Source: Opitutia bacterium UBA7350
Lineage (GTDB): Bacteria; Verrucomicrobiota; Verrucomicrobiia; Opitutales; Coraliomargaritaceae
Direction of reading: 5' to 3'
Assembly: GCA_002470925.1 (NCBI GenBank)
Contig: DKOX01000136.1
Location: 1 to 23,566 of the forward strand
DNA length: 23,566 nucleotides
Shown here: in pieces, positions 14,400 through 22,238 of the stretch
Layout of the letters: every line of letters starts with the position of its first letter
Position numbering within the stretch: the stretch's first letter is position 1
Program-made: the position numbers and the translations under genes
Notes under the pieces: model-generated
The model's database searches: none
What the model saw: the letters and a program-made list of their open reading frames with translations, nothing else
What the model was told of the DNA's origin: nothing

Positions 14400-15824
14400 T
14401 TAAAGAATTGCGCCCGGTTGATAATTGGCCGCTTCCGGAAAATGCGCAGCCTCCTGACGCACCACCGCGCAAAAAGCCTCCACCTGATGCTTCGCCTGGC
14501 CGGTCAAGGTTTGGGAGCGCTCCACCAATTCCTTGATCTGAGCTTCAGGCAAGCCCAAGCGTCCATCCAATGCCAAGCGCTCTACGAGATCGTTTTGTAG
14601 AATCTTGCCGGCACGCAAGTCCCGAACCGCCTGCACCGCATGCGTTTTGATCGCTTCGTGAGCCGCTTCCCGACCCGCACCTGCCTTGACTGCCTCCATC
14701 AAGAGCGTGGTCGTCGCCAAGAAGGGACCATAGCGTTGATTTTCCTGATCAATCACGGCGGGATAAACCTCCATTTGGTTCAGAATCGTCAAGAATGTCT
14801 CCAGTAAACCATCAATCGCAAAGAAACTATCCGGCAGAAAAACGCGCCGCACCACCGAGCACGAAACATCGCCCTCATTCCATTGATCGCCGCTCAACTC
14901 CGCCGCCATTGTTAGATGCCCCTTGAGAATCGCCGCAAATCCGTTCAGCCGTTCACAACTGCGGCTGTTCATCTTGTGCGGCATCGCGGATGAACCGACC
15001 TGTCCCTTCGCAAAGCCCTCGCTTGCGAGTTCATGACCCGCCATGATCCGGAGGGTTTTTGCAAAACCGGAGGGGCCCGACGCAAGCCGCACAAAAGTAG
15101 AGACCACCTCAAAATCCAGCCCGCGCGGATAAACCTGTCCCAAAGTATCCAACGATGCGCCCACTTCCAGATGATCCAGAATACGCCCCTCCAGCTCCCC
15201 TACTTTTTCGGCATCCCCCTCAAACAGGGTTAACAAATCCATTTGAGTGCCGACCGGGCCTTTGAGCCCGCGCACGGGATACGTATCGATCAAACGATCC
15301 AATTCACGCGCCGCACCAAGTAAATCCTCCCCAAACATCGCGAGGCGCTTACCGAAGGTGGTGGGCTGTGCCGGCACATTGTGCGTGCGCGCCGTGATGA
15401 CCAAATCCTTCCAGGACTCCGCACGATCGGCCAACTTCAGGAGCACTGCCATCGTCTTGGTGCGAATCAACTCCAAGCCCCGCAGAATCTGGAGTTGCTC
15501 CACATTTTCAGTCAGGTCACGACTCGTTAAACCTTTATGGATGTGCTCATAGCCCGCCAAAGCGCAGAATTCCTCAATCCGGGCCTTCACATCGTGTCGT
15601 GTAACGGCTTCCCGTTCTTGGATGGATTCCAAATCCACCTGTTCCTTCACCGCTTCATAGGCCTCAATCGCGCCCTCGGGAATATCCAGGCCGAGATCCC
15701 GTTGCGCCCGTAAAACTGCAAGCCAATAGTCCCGCTCGAGCAATACCCGGCCCTCCGCACTCCAAATACCGCACATTGCGGGTGAGGCGTATCGAGAAGC
15801 TAAGACATTGGGCGTGGTTTCCAT
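14400..15824 (-). CDS. purB: Adenylosuccinate lyase
   Basis: A 474-residue fumarase/aspartase-superfamily enzyme. It cleaves adenylosuccinate and SAICAR, both releasing fumarate, in purine synthesis. Visible elements are RYASPAMCGIWS at the N-terminus, REAVTRHDVKARI (His region), the catalytic block TARTHNVPAQPTTFGKR (145-161, H148) and the superfamily signature GSSAMPHKMNSRSCE (277-291) with the mobile catalytic Ser loop. The length and the SSAMPHK-N-S signature favour PurB over argininosuccinate lyase or aspartase. No Shine-Dalgarno precedes the ATG. A weak terminator separates it from holA upstream; pfk follows 62 nt downstream without a clear terminator, so purB and pfk may share a transcript. 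Confidence 0.95.
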   Translation of the reverse strand: METTPNVLASRYASPAMCGIWSAEGRVLLERDYWLAVLRAQRDLGLDIPEGAIEAYEAVKEQVDLESIQEREAVTRHDVKARIEEFCALAGYEHIHKGLTSRDLTENVEQLQILRGLELIRTKTMAVLLKLADRAESWKDLVITARTHNVPAQPTTFGKRLAMFGEDLLGAARELDRLIDTYPVRGLKGPVGTQMDLLTLFEGDAEKVGELEGRILDHLEVGASLDTLGQVYPRGLDFEVVSTFVRLASGPSGFAKTLRIMAGHELASEGFAKGQVGSSAMPHKMNSRSCERLNGFAAILKGHLTMAAELSGDQWNEGDVSCSVVRRVFLPDSFFAIDGLLETFLTILNQMEVYPAVIDQENQRYGPFLATTTLLMEAVKAGAGREAAHEAIKTHAVQAVRDLRAGKILQNDLVERLALDGRLGLPEAQIKELVERSQTLTGQAKHQVEAFCAVVRQEAAHFPEAANYQPGAIL

Positions 15825-15877
15825 GATCTGTAAATTGGGAAACCTTCAAATTGCATGCTTTTGTGGCAACATGCTAG

Positions 15878-15901
15878 AAAAAAACCCGCTTGGAATCGCG
15901 G
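15878..15901 (-). terminator. Weak intrinsic terminator after holA
   Basis: On the minus strand CCGC (15898-15901) and GCGG (15886-15889) form a 4-bp GC stem with an 8-nt loop, followed by a G and seven Ts (15878-15884). It begins 5 nt after the holA stop. The T-run is convincing, the stem is short. Confidence 0.45.
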
Positions 15902-15906
15902 CATAC

Positions 15907-17004
15907 CTAACTAAGGCACTTGACTGCCAGCTCACGACACACTTCTTCCTGCTCGGTGGGTCGCTGAATGATGGCTTCAAAGGCCTCCGCAAACGCCAAC
16001 TGGAAATCAATCCACTTCTTGAGCGGTGCCTTGCCGACTGTTCCCGCCATGCGCCCCAGATAAAAGGGATTCTGCGAGAAAACATTCAGGTTACTCTTTT
16101 CTTCAACATCACCAAAATGACTTGCATAGATCTTTGCCCCTCCCTCCAGTTCTTGCTTGCTCAAGCCCCTTGAGCTCAGACGGATTGCCCCCGCATCCAG
16201 CAAAACGCGCAACTGAATCAACAAACGATTCCGGGACTGCAGGCTGCCCAAAAGCCCGCGGGCGTCGTTGTTCGTGAAGAAATGACGCCGCAGCGCTTGC
16301 AGGGTCCATTCCAAATCCAATGAGAAGAAGGCATCCGCCGCCTCAAAAAAATCAGCCTCTCCGAAATTAGGAACGAGCTCCATCACTTCCCGCTCCGTTA
16401 TGGGGCCACCCCCATCGCCGACATAGGTGCAGAGCTTGCGACACTCCTCCACCAAGAGGCGAGTGTTGCCGTTCACTTTTGCCACCAGCACTTCAACCGC
16501 ACCCGCTTCTATTTCTATGCCGCTCTTAGCACAGTTGGTACGCACCAATTCCGCACACATCTGAGCCGCATCTCGTCCCGCATCCATTGCCTTGAAATCG
16601 GCCATTTTTGAAACCCATTTATAAAAACTGCGACGCTTGTCCACCGGATAGGCCGTTATCAAAACCCCGACCGCCTCCGGGTCCAGCCCCTCTAAAGTCG
16701 TCTTTAAAACCTCCAGCAAATCCAAGGTTCCCTGCGCCCGACCCGTCACACTGTCCGCCATAAAATTGACATCCTTCAACCAAACTACCTTGCGATCCCC
16801 AAAGAGAGACAGGGTCTGAACCGCACTGGTGAATCGTTGCAAGGCATCCTCCACTTCCGAAACATTCGCGGCCCGACCGTCGACCACCTCTTTTGAGAGA
16901 TCATCTGCCAACCCTTCCGTTTGGGCCGTAAACCAAGCCCTACCCTCCTCCGAAACGAGGTAGTCATCATCTCCGCAAATAAAAGTTAAGGGTTTATTCG
17001 GCAT
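15907..17004 (-). CDS. holA: DNA polymerase III subunit delta
   Basis: A 365-residue protein matching the clamp-loader delta subunit, which opens the beta sliding clamp during replication. The N-terminus PLTFICGDDDYLVSE is the typical 'yl..G.d.fL..e' start. It continues with LFGDRKVVWLKDVNF, a central VGVLITAYPVDKRRSFYKWV (the 'lil.......d.R..l.k.l' block) and VAKVNGNTRLLVEECRKLCTYVG, the helix-rich C-terminal region. The divergence is normal for HolA. The region ends in a likely clamp-loader collar domain (LDLEWTLQALRRHFFTNNDA, then LLIQLRVLLDAG). It lies 91 nt after cinA on the same strand. Confidence 0.9.
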   Translation of the reverse strand: MPNKPLTFICGDDDYLVSEEGRAWFTAQTEGLADDLSKEVVDGRAANVSEVEDALQRFTSAVQTLSLFGDRKVVWLKDVNFMADSVTGRAQGTLDLLEVLKTTLEGLDPEAVGVLITAYPVDKRRSFYKWVSKMADFKAMDAGRDAAQMCAELVRTNCAKSGIEIEAGAVEVLVAKVNGNTRLLVEECRKLCTYVGDGGGPITEREVMELVPNFGEADFFEAADAFFSLDLEWTLQALRRHFFTNNDARGLLGSLQSRNRLLIQLRVLLDAGAIRLSSRGLSKQELEGGAKIYASHFGDVEEKSNLNVFSQNPFYLGRMAGTVGKAPLKKWIDFQLAFAEAFEAIIQRPTEQEEVCRELAVKCLS

Positions 17005-17095
17005 AGTTCGTAGAATTTTGCCCCCTGCGCCGCACAGCGCAACGAGAAATCACCCCTCCATCGTGATCGCCGGACGCCTGCGCTTCCTCAAGCTT

Positions 17096-18340
17096 TTACT
17101 TGTACAACTCACGCCGCATCCAATCCAGTGCCGCATGCACCGCACGCGCCTTGACATCCAAACGCCCACCGGTGTAGCGAACCGTTTTCGACCAAACTCC
17201 CGCCGGGGAATGATAACCCAGATGAATCGTCCCGACCGGATTCTTTTTATTGCCGCCCTCGGGTCCCGCAAAACCGGTCACACTCAGGCCGTGATGCGCG
17301 CTCAGGCTTTCCGCCACGCCCGCCGCCATCGCAATCGCGCATTCCGGGCTGACCGCCCCGTGCTGCAATAAGATCGATTCCGGTACATTGACCTGGCTCA
17401 CCTTAACTTCATTCGAATAGCACACAATGCCACCGATAAAGGTCTTGGACGCTCCTGAAATATTGGTAAATGCATCACTCAACATCCCGCCGGTGCAGGA
17501 TTCAGCAACCGCTAGAGTTCCGTTGGTCTCGCGTAGCTTCCGGTGAACGACCTCCGCTAGACTGCCAGCGCCGTAACAAAAGAAATCCTCGCCGCATTCA
17601 GTGGCGACGGCCTGCGCAATCCGCTCTAAATCAGCGGGTTGCAAGTACCCCGCACCGCTACTCAAACGCACATCGACGATTCCGTAATGCGCGCAATAGG
17701 CCACCTGCAAGTCCGGCTCGGCCTCCACAATAGGCTGTATGCGGGCCTCGATACTAGATTCCCCACAACCACAAGTACGCAATTGAATGTACGCCGCCGT
17801 TTCACTCAAATATCCATCACGGCGCAAACGCGGAATCACTTCCCCCTCAAACATGGGCCGCAACTCCTGCGTGGGGCCCGGGAGCAAAACCACGGTTTTT
17901 CCTTGGGTGCGATAATACAAACCGGGTGCGGTTCCTTTTCGATTCGGCAAAACCTCCCCTCCCTTAAAAACATAACATTGCTTGCGGTGGTGGTCCGCCA
18001 TGGGACGGTTGATCACACGAAAATAGTCCCGGATGGCAGCTTCCACCGCCGTGTCATATACCAGCGCTGCACCCAGAGATTCCGCAATCGTTTCGCGGGT
18101 CAGGTCGTCTGAAGTTGGCCCCAAACCGCCGGTCGTAATGATCAAATCCGACTGCGCCAGTGCCGCTTCAACCGCACCGCTTATTTCTTCCGGAGCATCG
18201 CAGATCACCCTCGCGCGGCGCACCGGCAAGCCATAACGCGCCAATTCCGCACCCAGGTATTCCAAATGTGCATTGGCGCGAATCCCAACGAGTAGCTCGT
18301 CGCCAAAATTTATGATTTCTACTTTTGCGCGGGATGACAT
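17096..18340 (-). CDS. cinA: CinA, competence/damage-inducible protein with NMN deamidase domain
   Basis: A 414-residue two-domain protein. Residues about 6-175 are the MoCF/COG1058 domain (EIINFGDELLVG, IITTGGLGPTSDDLT, LLPGPTQELRPMF), which in the family hydrolyses ADP-ribose. A short middle domain follows. Residues about 260-412 are the CinA-C domain, an NMN amidohydrolase: VAESCTGGMLSDAFTNISGAS, GGIVCYSNEVKVSQ, HGAVSPECAIAMAAG, and TGFAGPEGGNKKNPVGTIHLG. The Ser-Cys-Thr and GAVS loops are the active site. Its product, NaMN, feeds NAD synthesis, which links it with the pnuC-riboside kinase pair upstream in the window. It is divergent from uvrC across a 60-nt gap, with no visible LexA-type site. 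Confidence 0.94.
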   Translation of the reverse strand: MSSRAKVEIINFGDELLVGIRANAHLEYLGAELARYGLPVRRARVICDAPEEISGAVEAALAQSDLIITTGGLGPTSDDLTRETIAESLGAALVYDTAVEAAIRDYFRVINRPMADHHRKQCYVFKGGEVLPNRKGTAPGLYYRTQGKTVVLLPGPTQELRPMFEGEVIPRLRRDGYLSETAAYIQLRTCGCGESSIEARIQPIVEAEPDLQVAYCAHYGIVDVRLSSGAGYLQPADLERIAQAVATECGEDFFCYGAGSLAEVVHRKLRETNGTLAVAESCTGGMLSDAFTNISGASKTFIGGIVCYSNEVKVSQVNVPESILLQHGAVSPECAIAMAAGVAESLSAHHGLSVTGFAGPEGGNKKNPVGTIHLGYHSPAGVWSKTVRYTGGRLDVKARAVHAALDWMRRELYK

Positions 18341-18400
18341 GGCTTGATTAATCGGGATCGGGTTTGCTTAATGTGGGTAATCTACATCAATTTTGCATAA

Positions 18401-19873
18401 ATGCCAGAGTCTGATCCGATAAATCTCAAAGAAAAAGTGCGGCGTCTGCCGCATCAACCCGGCGTTTATCTAATGAAAGATCGCCTCGGGCAGACGATTT
18501 ATGTTGGCAAAGCCAAAGACCTCAAAAAACGTGTCTCCACTTATTTCCAAGCATCCCGCAAGCTGGTTGTCGCGCAACCCAAAATACGGGCGATGCTGGA
18601 ACTGATTCATGATTTTGATATTATCCGGGTTAAATCCGAAGCGGAGGCGCTCCTGCTGGAGGGCCAGCTCATCAAAAAATACCGCCCGCGCTACAATACC
18701 GATTTCACCGACGACAAACGTTTCCTGCTCGTGCGGATTGATCTGCGCGAAGCCTTACCCCGTTTTCGACTGACGCGCAACCGGATCGACGCGCACTCGC
18801 GCCATTTTGGACCCTTTGCGCACTCCGGTCATTTACGCCAAACCCTTGCCGCCTTGCAGCGCAAATTCGGGATTCTACTGGGTGATGCCAAACCGGTCAA
18901 ATTGCGCAACGGACTGTGGCGTCTCTACGATGACGCCCGGGCGGAAATTTACGGACACCCCAATGAAATAAGTGAAGCGGATTACCACCAACGACTGGAA
19001 GCGGCCTGTGAGTTTCTGGAGGGCAAGGCAAAAGAATGGCTTCAGGAATTACAGGAGCAAATGCAGGTCGCCGCCAGCGAACGAAACTACGAAAAGGCCG
19101 CTGCCTTTCGGGATCGTATCGAGGCACTCAAACGAACCGCGCAGCGAACCCGCAAATTTGAGCGTAACCTGTTGGGGCAATCTGACCCCCAAGCTGCCCT
19201 CAAATTACTCATGGAGCAACTCGCTCTCCCAAAACAACCCGACCAAATGGAGTGTTTCGATATTTCGCATATCTCGGGCAGTTTCTGTGTCGCTTCAATG
19301 GTTGCCTTCAAAAAGGGACGCCCTGACCGCAAGCAATACCGGCGCTACAAGATAAAATCCTTTGTCGGGAACGATGATTTTCGTGCGATGGAAGAAGTGG
19401 TGGGGCGACGCTACCGTCGTCTCAAAAACGAAGCCGCCGCATTCCCCGGCTTGATCGTAGTCGATGGCGGCGCGGGCCAGGTAGGAGCTGCCATGCGTGC
19501 TTTTTTAAACCAAGGAATCGAACCACCCCCGTTAATTGGTCTCGCCAAAAAAAACGAGACCATTCTTTTTAGCGATGGGCGCGACCCCCTCAATTTGGAA
19601 GCGCACAATCCGGCCCTGCGCTTGCTGCAACATTTGCGGGATGAGGCGCATCATTTTGCCAACAGTTTTAATGCCGATTTGCGCAGCCAGCGACTGCGTG
19701 AATCAATCCTCCAGGATTTCAAGGGGTTGGGTCAGGCCAAACGCCACGCTCTATTGGCTCGTTTCGGCTCGCTGCCAAAAATGCGCGAGGCCACCATCGC
19801 GGAATTGTGCGAAGTTCCGGGAATCGGAACACTCACCGCCAAGCGTCTTGTTGCCTTTCTCAAGGAGACCTAG
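18401..19873 (+). CDS. uvrC: Excinuclease ABC subunit C, short form lacking the cysteine cluster
   Basis: A 490-residue UvrC, about 120 residues shorter than E. coli UvrC (610). It makes the two incisions in nucleotide excision repair with UvrAB. The GIY-YIG domain is intact (GVYLMKDRLGQTIYVGKAK at 21-39, E80/E82, N99). FGPFAHSGHLRQTLAAL follows at 136-152. The UVR domain for UvrB contact is at about 203-245 (ASERNYEKAAAFRDRIEAL). The RNase H-like nuclease keeps its catalytic residues: DISH (D287), VVDGG (D355) and RDEAHHFA (H417). A C-terminal helix-hairpin-helix ends the protein (LCEVPGIGTLTAKRLVAFL). Two things are missing: the four Cys that normally sit after FGPF (there is no Cys before residue 203), and most of the linker between UVR and nuclease domains. 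The protein is otherwise complete. Confidence 0.93.
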   Translation: MPESDPINLKEKVRRLPHQPGVYLMKDRLGQTIYVGKAKDLKKRVSTYFQASRKLVVAQPKIRAMLELIHDFDIIRVKSEAEALLLEGQLIKKYRPRYNTDFTDDKRFLLVRIDLREALPRFRLTRNRIDAHSRHFGPFAHSGHLRQTLAALQRKFGILLGDAKPVKLRNGLWRLYDDARAEIYGHPNEISEADYHQRLEAACEFLEGKAKEWLQELQEQMQVAASERNYEKAAAFRDRIEALKRTAQRTRKFERNLLGQSDPQAALKLLMEQLALPKQPDQMECFDISHISGSFCVASMVAFKKGRPDRKQYRRYKIKSFVGNDDFRAMEEVVGRRYRRLKNEAAAFPGLIVVDGGAGQVGAAMRAFLNQGIEPPPLIGLAKKNETILFSDGRDPLNLEAHNPALRLLQHLRDEAHHFANSFNADLRSQRLRESILQDFKGLGQAKRHALLARFGSLPKMREATIAELCEVPGIGTLTAKRLVAFLKET

Positions 19874-19876
19874 CAA

Positions 19877-20074
19877 TCACTTCGGCATGCCCTGTTCTTC
19901 AATCGGAACGGGCATTACACTCGGGCTAGAATCATCTTTACTCAGTTCATTCATTTTCTTGAAAACCGGAACGGTCATCACCGCCAGTAAAACAACAATT
20001 ACAAAGATGATTAAAACCTCTATCAGAGCAAAACCTACACTCTTTTTTTCTCCTGAATTATTATGCATCTTCAT
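19877..20074 (-). CDS. Very short prepilin-like protein
   Basis: A 65-residue protein with a class III prepilin signal: MKMHNNSGEKKSVG, then FALIEVLIIFVIVVLLAVM, with Gly14 at -1, Phe at +1 and Glu at +5. After the hydrophobic helix only about 28 residues remain (FKKMNELSKDDSSP and a Pro/Glu-rich tail), so there is no globular pilin domain. It could be a minor pseudopilin, a dead-end assembly component or a degenerate copy. The stop lies 3 nt from the convergent uvrC stop. It is downstream of the small membrane peptide and the SUMF1-like gene, separated by 111 nt. Confidence 0.75.
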   Translation of the reverse strand: MKMHNNSGEKKSVGFALIEVLIIFVIVVLLAVMTVPVFKKMNELSKDDSSPSVMPVPIEEQGMPK

Positions 20075-20185
20075 GCTCGAAAAATGCCCAAATCGTTATG
20101 AGATTGCAAACATTTTTCAGAAGCGGGACAAAACCCCACCCTAACCATTCCAAATATTCGCATCGCCTTTGCGAATTAATTAAAG

Positions 20186-20323
20186 TTACTTCTCAGAACT
20201 CCAAATAAAAAAAGCCAAGAATACAGGAAGCAACATCCCCAACAACATAACAAATAGAATGATGCGCTGGCTCTTAAGGGCCCGCCTCAAGGTCTCGGGA
20301 TTATTATCATTTCCTTCGCTCAA
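20186..20323 (-). CDS. Small single-span membrane peptide, TTG start
   Basis: A 45-residue frame with sequence beginning MSEGNDNNPETLRRALKSQR and ending in the hydrophobic stretch IILFVMLLGMLLPVFLAFFIW plus SSEK. It has a charged N-terminus and one clear membrane helix, as in many small regulatory membrane proteins. It opens with TTG, 9 nt after the stop of the SUMF1-like gene, which suggests translational coupling. There is no ATG start that keeps the charged N-terminus. I do not recognise the family. A chance frame is possible, but the ordered composition argues for a gene. Confidence 0.5.
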   Translation of the reverse strand: MSEGNDNNPETLRRALKSQRIILFVMLLGMLLPVFLAFFIWSSEK

Positions 20324-20332
20324 TTTACAAGG

Positions 20333-22093
20333 CTAGCTTAATTTCACGACAAAACGAAAACCGGTTAAGCGATTGCGCTCGGCCCGTGAGGTAGTACGGC
20401 GCGGCACACTGAAAATCACCTCGATACGGTCGGCAACGTGCCCGCCAATGTGATACGCATCTTCGTCATCATATTGATCAATCGATTCCAGCCATTCACT
20501 GAGATTACCCAGAAGGTCGTAATACCCACTAGAGAAGGGCTCCTTCTGGCCGACCGGCCTTGCGATCTCTCTCGCATCCGAAACACTCCAAACATGTTTC
20601 TCAAGCACAACATAGCGCAAGGGCCCCAGCGCTTGACGGAATTCATGCTCGGTCGGCAGACGCACAGGTTTACCAAGGATCCAACCCAGGCGTTTGCAAA
20701 AATCCTTTGCCTCTAACCAACTTACCGAATCGACCGGATTAGTCTCACCGGTGTTGCGACTGGGATTTTCCCCCATGATAAACTGATACAATACCTGAGT
20801 TACCTCAGTCTTCGCCATGTGCGAGTTTTCCACTCCGGGAATCGGTAACAGCATCGCGTAAACCCGATCCTGAATGAAACCCAAATCATCTTTAATAATG
20901 GTGAGATAACTGATCTTCAATCTGAGCTCTTCATCAAAAAGCGAACTGCGGGGATGCGCATCCTGCATGTATTGAATATTGCGGTTTAATTGCGCGATGA
21001 GTTCAACGGCGTCATAAGTACGGCGTTCTGCAAGGATTTGTTCGAGTCGGGCATGATCGGCCTCAATGGTGCGTCCCAACTCAAAACTTTGTGCCGTCTG
21101 GGCCCTGCGTAAAAAATAATTAACTCGTTCCGAGGATGCGTGCGGGCTTTGCGGGAAGTTTTTGTTGAGATCCCCCTGTAATCGTGCCGCCTCTTGATAA
21201 AAATGCGCGGATTCAAGCATATCGCCCTGTGCCTTTAAGGCATCGGCCTTTTCTTCCAGCGCAATAATTTCCAGATTGCTCTGGCCCGATTGAATCCCAA
21301 GTAATTTTGTCTTCAATAATTCCAAACGCAAAGTGCTTCCCTGCTTTGTTCCGCGATATAAATGATTGATGTCCGTCTGGATTTTAATCGCCTTGTTCAA
21401 GGTTTCCTCGGCAGCTTCCCATTCCAACGCCTTGATATGTCGATCCGCCTCAGCTTCCAAATCCAAACTTTCCTGATAAATCGGTTCTGCTATCAGGTAA
21501 CGGGATTTTCGTTGCAGGAGGGTTGCACGTCCGTGGTTCACATGCGGGCTTTGAGGGTACTGCTCATTGATCTGCTTTTGCAGCTTAAATGCAACTTGCA
21601 TGCACTCGTGTGCCGCGAGGTAATCCTTTGCTGCTGATAGTGCCTCCGCTTTCTCCTCCAATACCCGGCTTTTCTCCAGAATCGGCAAACTGGCATACTC
21701 GGAATAGCGCTCGCGTAGACTATTTAATCGCATCTCCCCTTCTACGTCATAAGTTGGCAGTGCCTTGATATACGCCTCCTGAAAGTCCAAGGCCTGCTTT
21801 AAAATAGCTACATCCTCAGCATTCGGCTTACGCAACGATAGAATTTCCTCAAAACTCACCTCATGACTCAGGCTTTTTTCCTGCAAATCACGCATCGCAT
21901 CCGTTACTTCATATTGAGAAGTGTCAATGGTTTCATAATCAATAGTCTTCGGACCCAGCTTAGAGAGCATCCAAAAGGCTGCCAAAACGGCGGCACAAGA
22001 TAGAGAGATCAAACTCGCCCTGATGAATCCATCTTCTGCCCATCCTCCCAATCCTGAACCCCGACCCAATCTGTTAATCTTATTTAAAACCAT
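20333..22093 (-). CDS. Membrane-anchored helical-repeat protein with SUMF1/FGE-like C-terminal domain
   Basis: A 586-residue protein not recognised as a named family. One membrane helix lies at about 24-46 (FIRASLISLSCAAVLAAFWML), with the bulk probably periplasmic. Residues about 92-410 hold four or five helical repeats of about 67 residues, TPR-like, with shared EEKADALKAQGD-type and NKNFPQSPH-type segments; the NEQYPQSPH and NKNFPQSPH copies (176, 310) are exactly 134 apart. Residues about 425-586 form a degenerate SUMF1/formylglycine-generating domain: KTEVTQVLYQFIMGENP, NPVDSVSWLEAKDFCKRLG, VRLPTEHEFRQALG, YYDLLGNLSEWLES, and RLTGFRFVV. The catalytic Cys positions near the C-terminus are absent, so it is probably a binding domain rather than a sulfatase-activating enzyme. 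It starts at an ATG in a 145-nt divergent gap with tyrA. Confidence 0.85.
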   Translation of the reverse strand: MVLNKINRLGRGSGLGGWAEDGFIRASLISLSCAAVLAAFWMLSKLGPKTIDYETIDTSQYEVTDAMRDLQEKSLSHEVSFEEILSLRKPNAEDVAILKQALDFQEAYIKALPTYDVEGEMRLNSLRERYSEYASLPILEKSRVLEEKAEALSAAKDYLAAHECMQVAFKLQKQINEQYPQSPHVNHGRATLLQRKSRYLIAEPIYQESLDLEAEADRHIKALEWEAAEETLNKAIKIQTDINHLYRGTKQGSTLRLELLKTKLLGIQSGQSNLEIIALEEKADALKAQGDMLESAHFYQEAARLQGDLNKNFPQSPHASSERVNYFLRRAQTAQSFELGRTIEADHARLEQILAERRTYDAVELIAQLNRNIQYMQDAHPRSSLFDEELRLKISYLTIIKDDLGFIQDRVYAMLLPIPGVENSHMAKTEVTQVLYQFIMGENPSRNTGETNPVDSVSWLEAKDFCKRLGWILGKPVRLPTEHEFRQALGPLRYVVLEKHVWSVSDAREIARPVGQKEPFSSGYYDLLGNLSEWLESIDQYDDEDAYHIGGHVADRIEVIFSVPRRTTSRAERNRLTGFRFVVKLS

Positions 22094-22238
22094 AGATCTC
22101 TACTTATAAATCAAGCGCCCCAGCCAAAACAGCAAGCACCCATCCCGCAAGTCAAAAGCATTACTCGCAAAACAACTCCACCTGAGCTTGTATTTATCGC
22201 TCGACTTCAAAAGCTAAAGAAAGTTTCAAGAAGATAAG

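Noticed and set aside
14338..14472. N-terminal extension of pfk
   Set aside because: It would overlap the end of purB, and the protein from 14337 already begins at the normal phosphofructokinase N-terminus.
18401..19873. Pseudogene or Cho-type protein instead of UvrC
   Set aside because: Both nuclease domains with catalytic residues, the UVR motif and the helix-hairpin-helix end are intact; Cho has only the N-terminal half.
20333..22093. Active formylglycine-generating (sulfatase-maturing) enzyme
   Set aside because: The C-terminal domain resembles SUMF1, but the only Cys residues are at 33, 164 and 466. None is at the catalytic position near the C-terminus, and no sulfatase gene is nearby.
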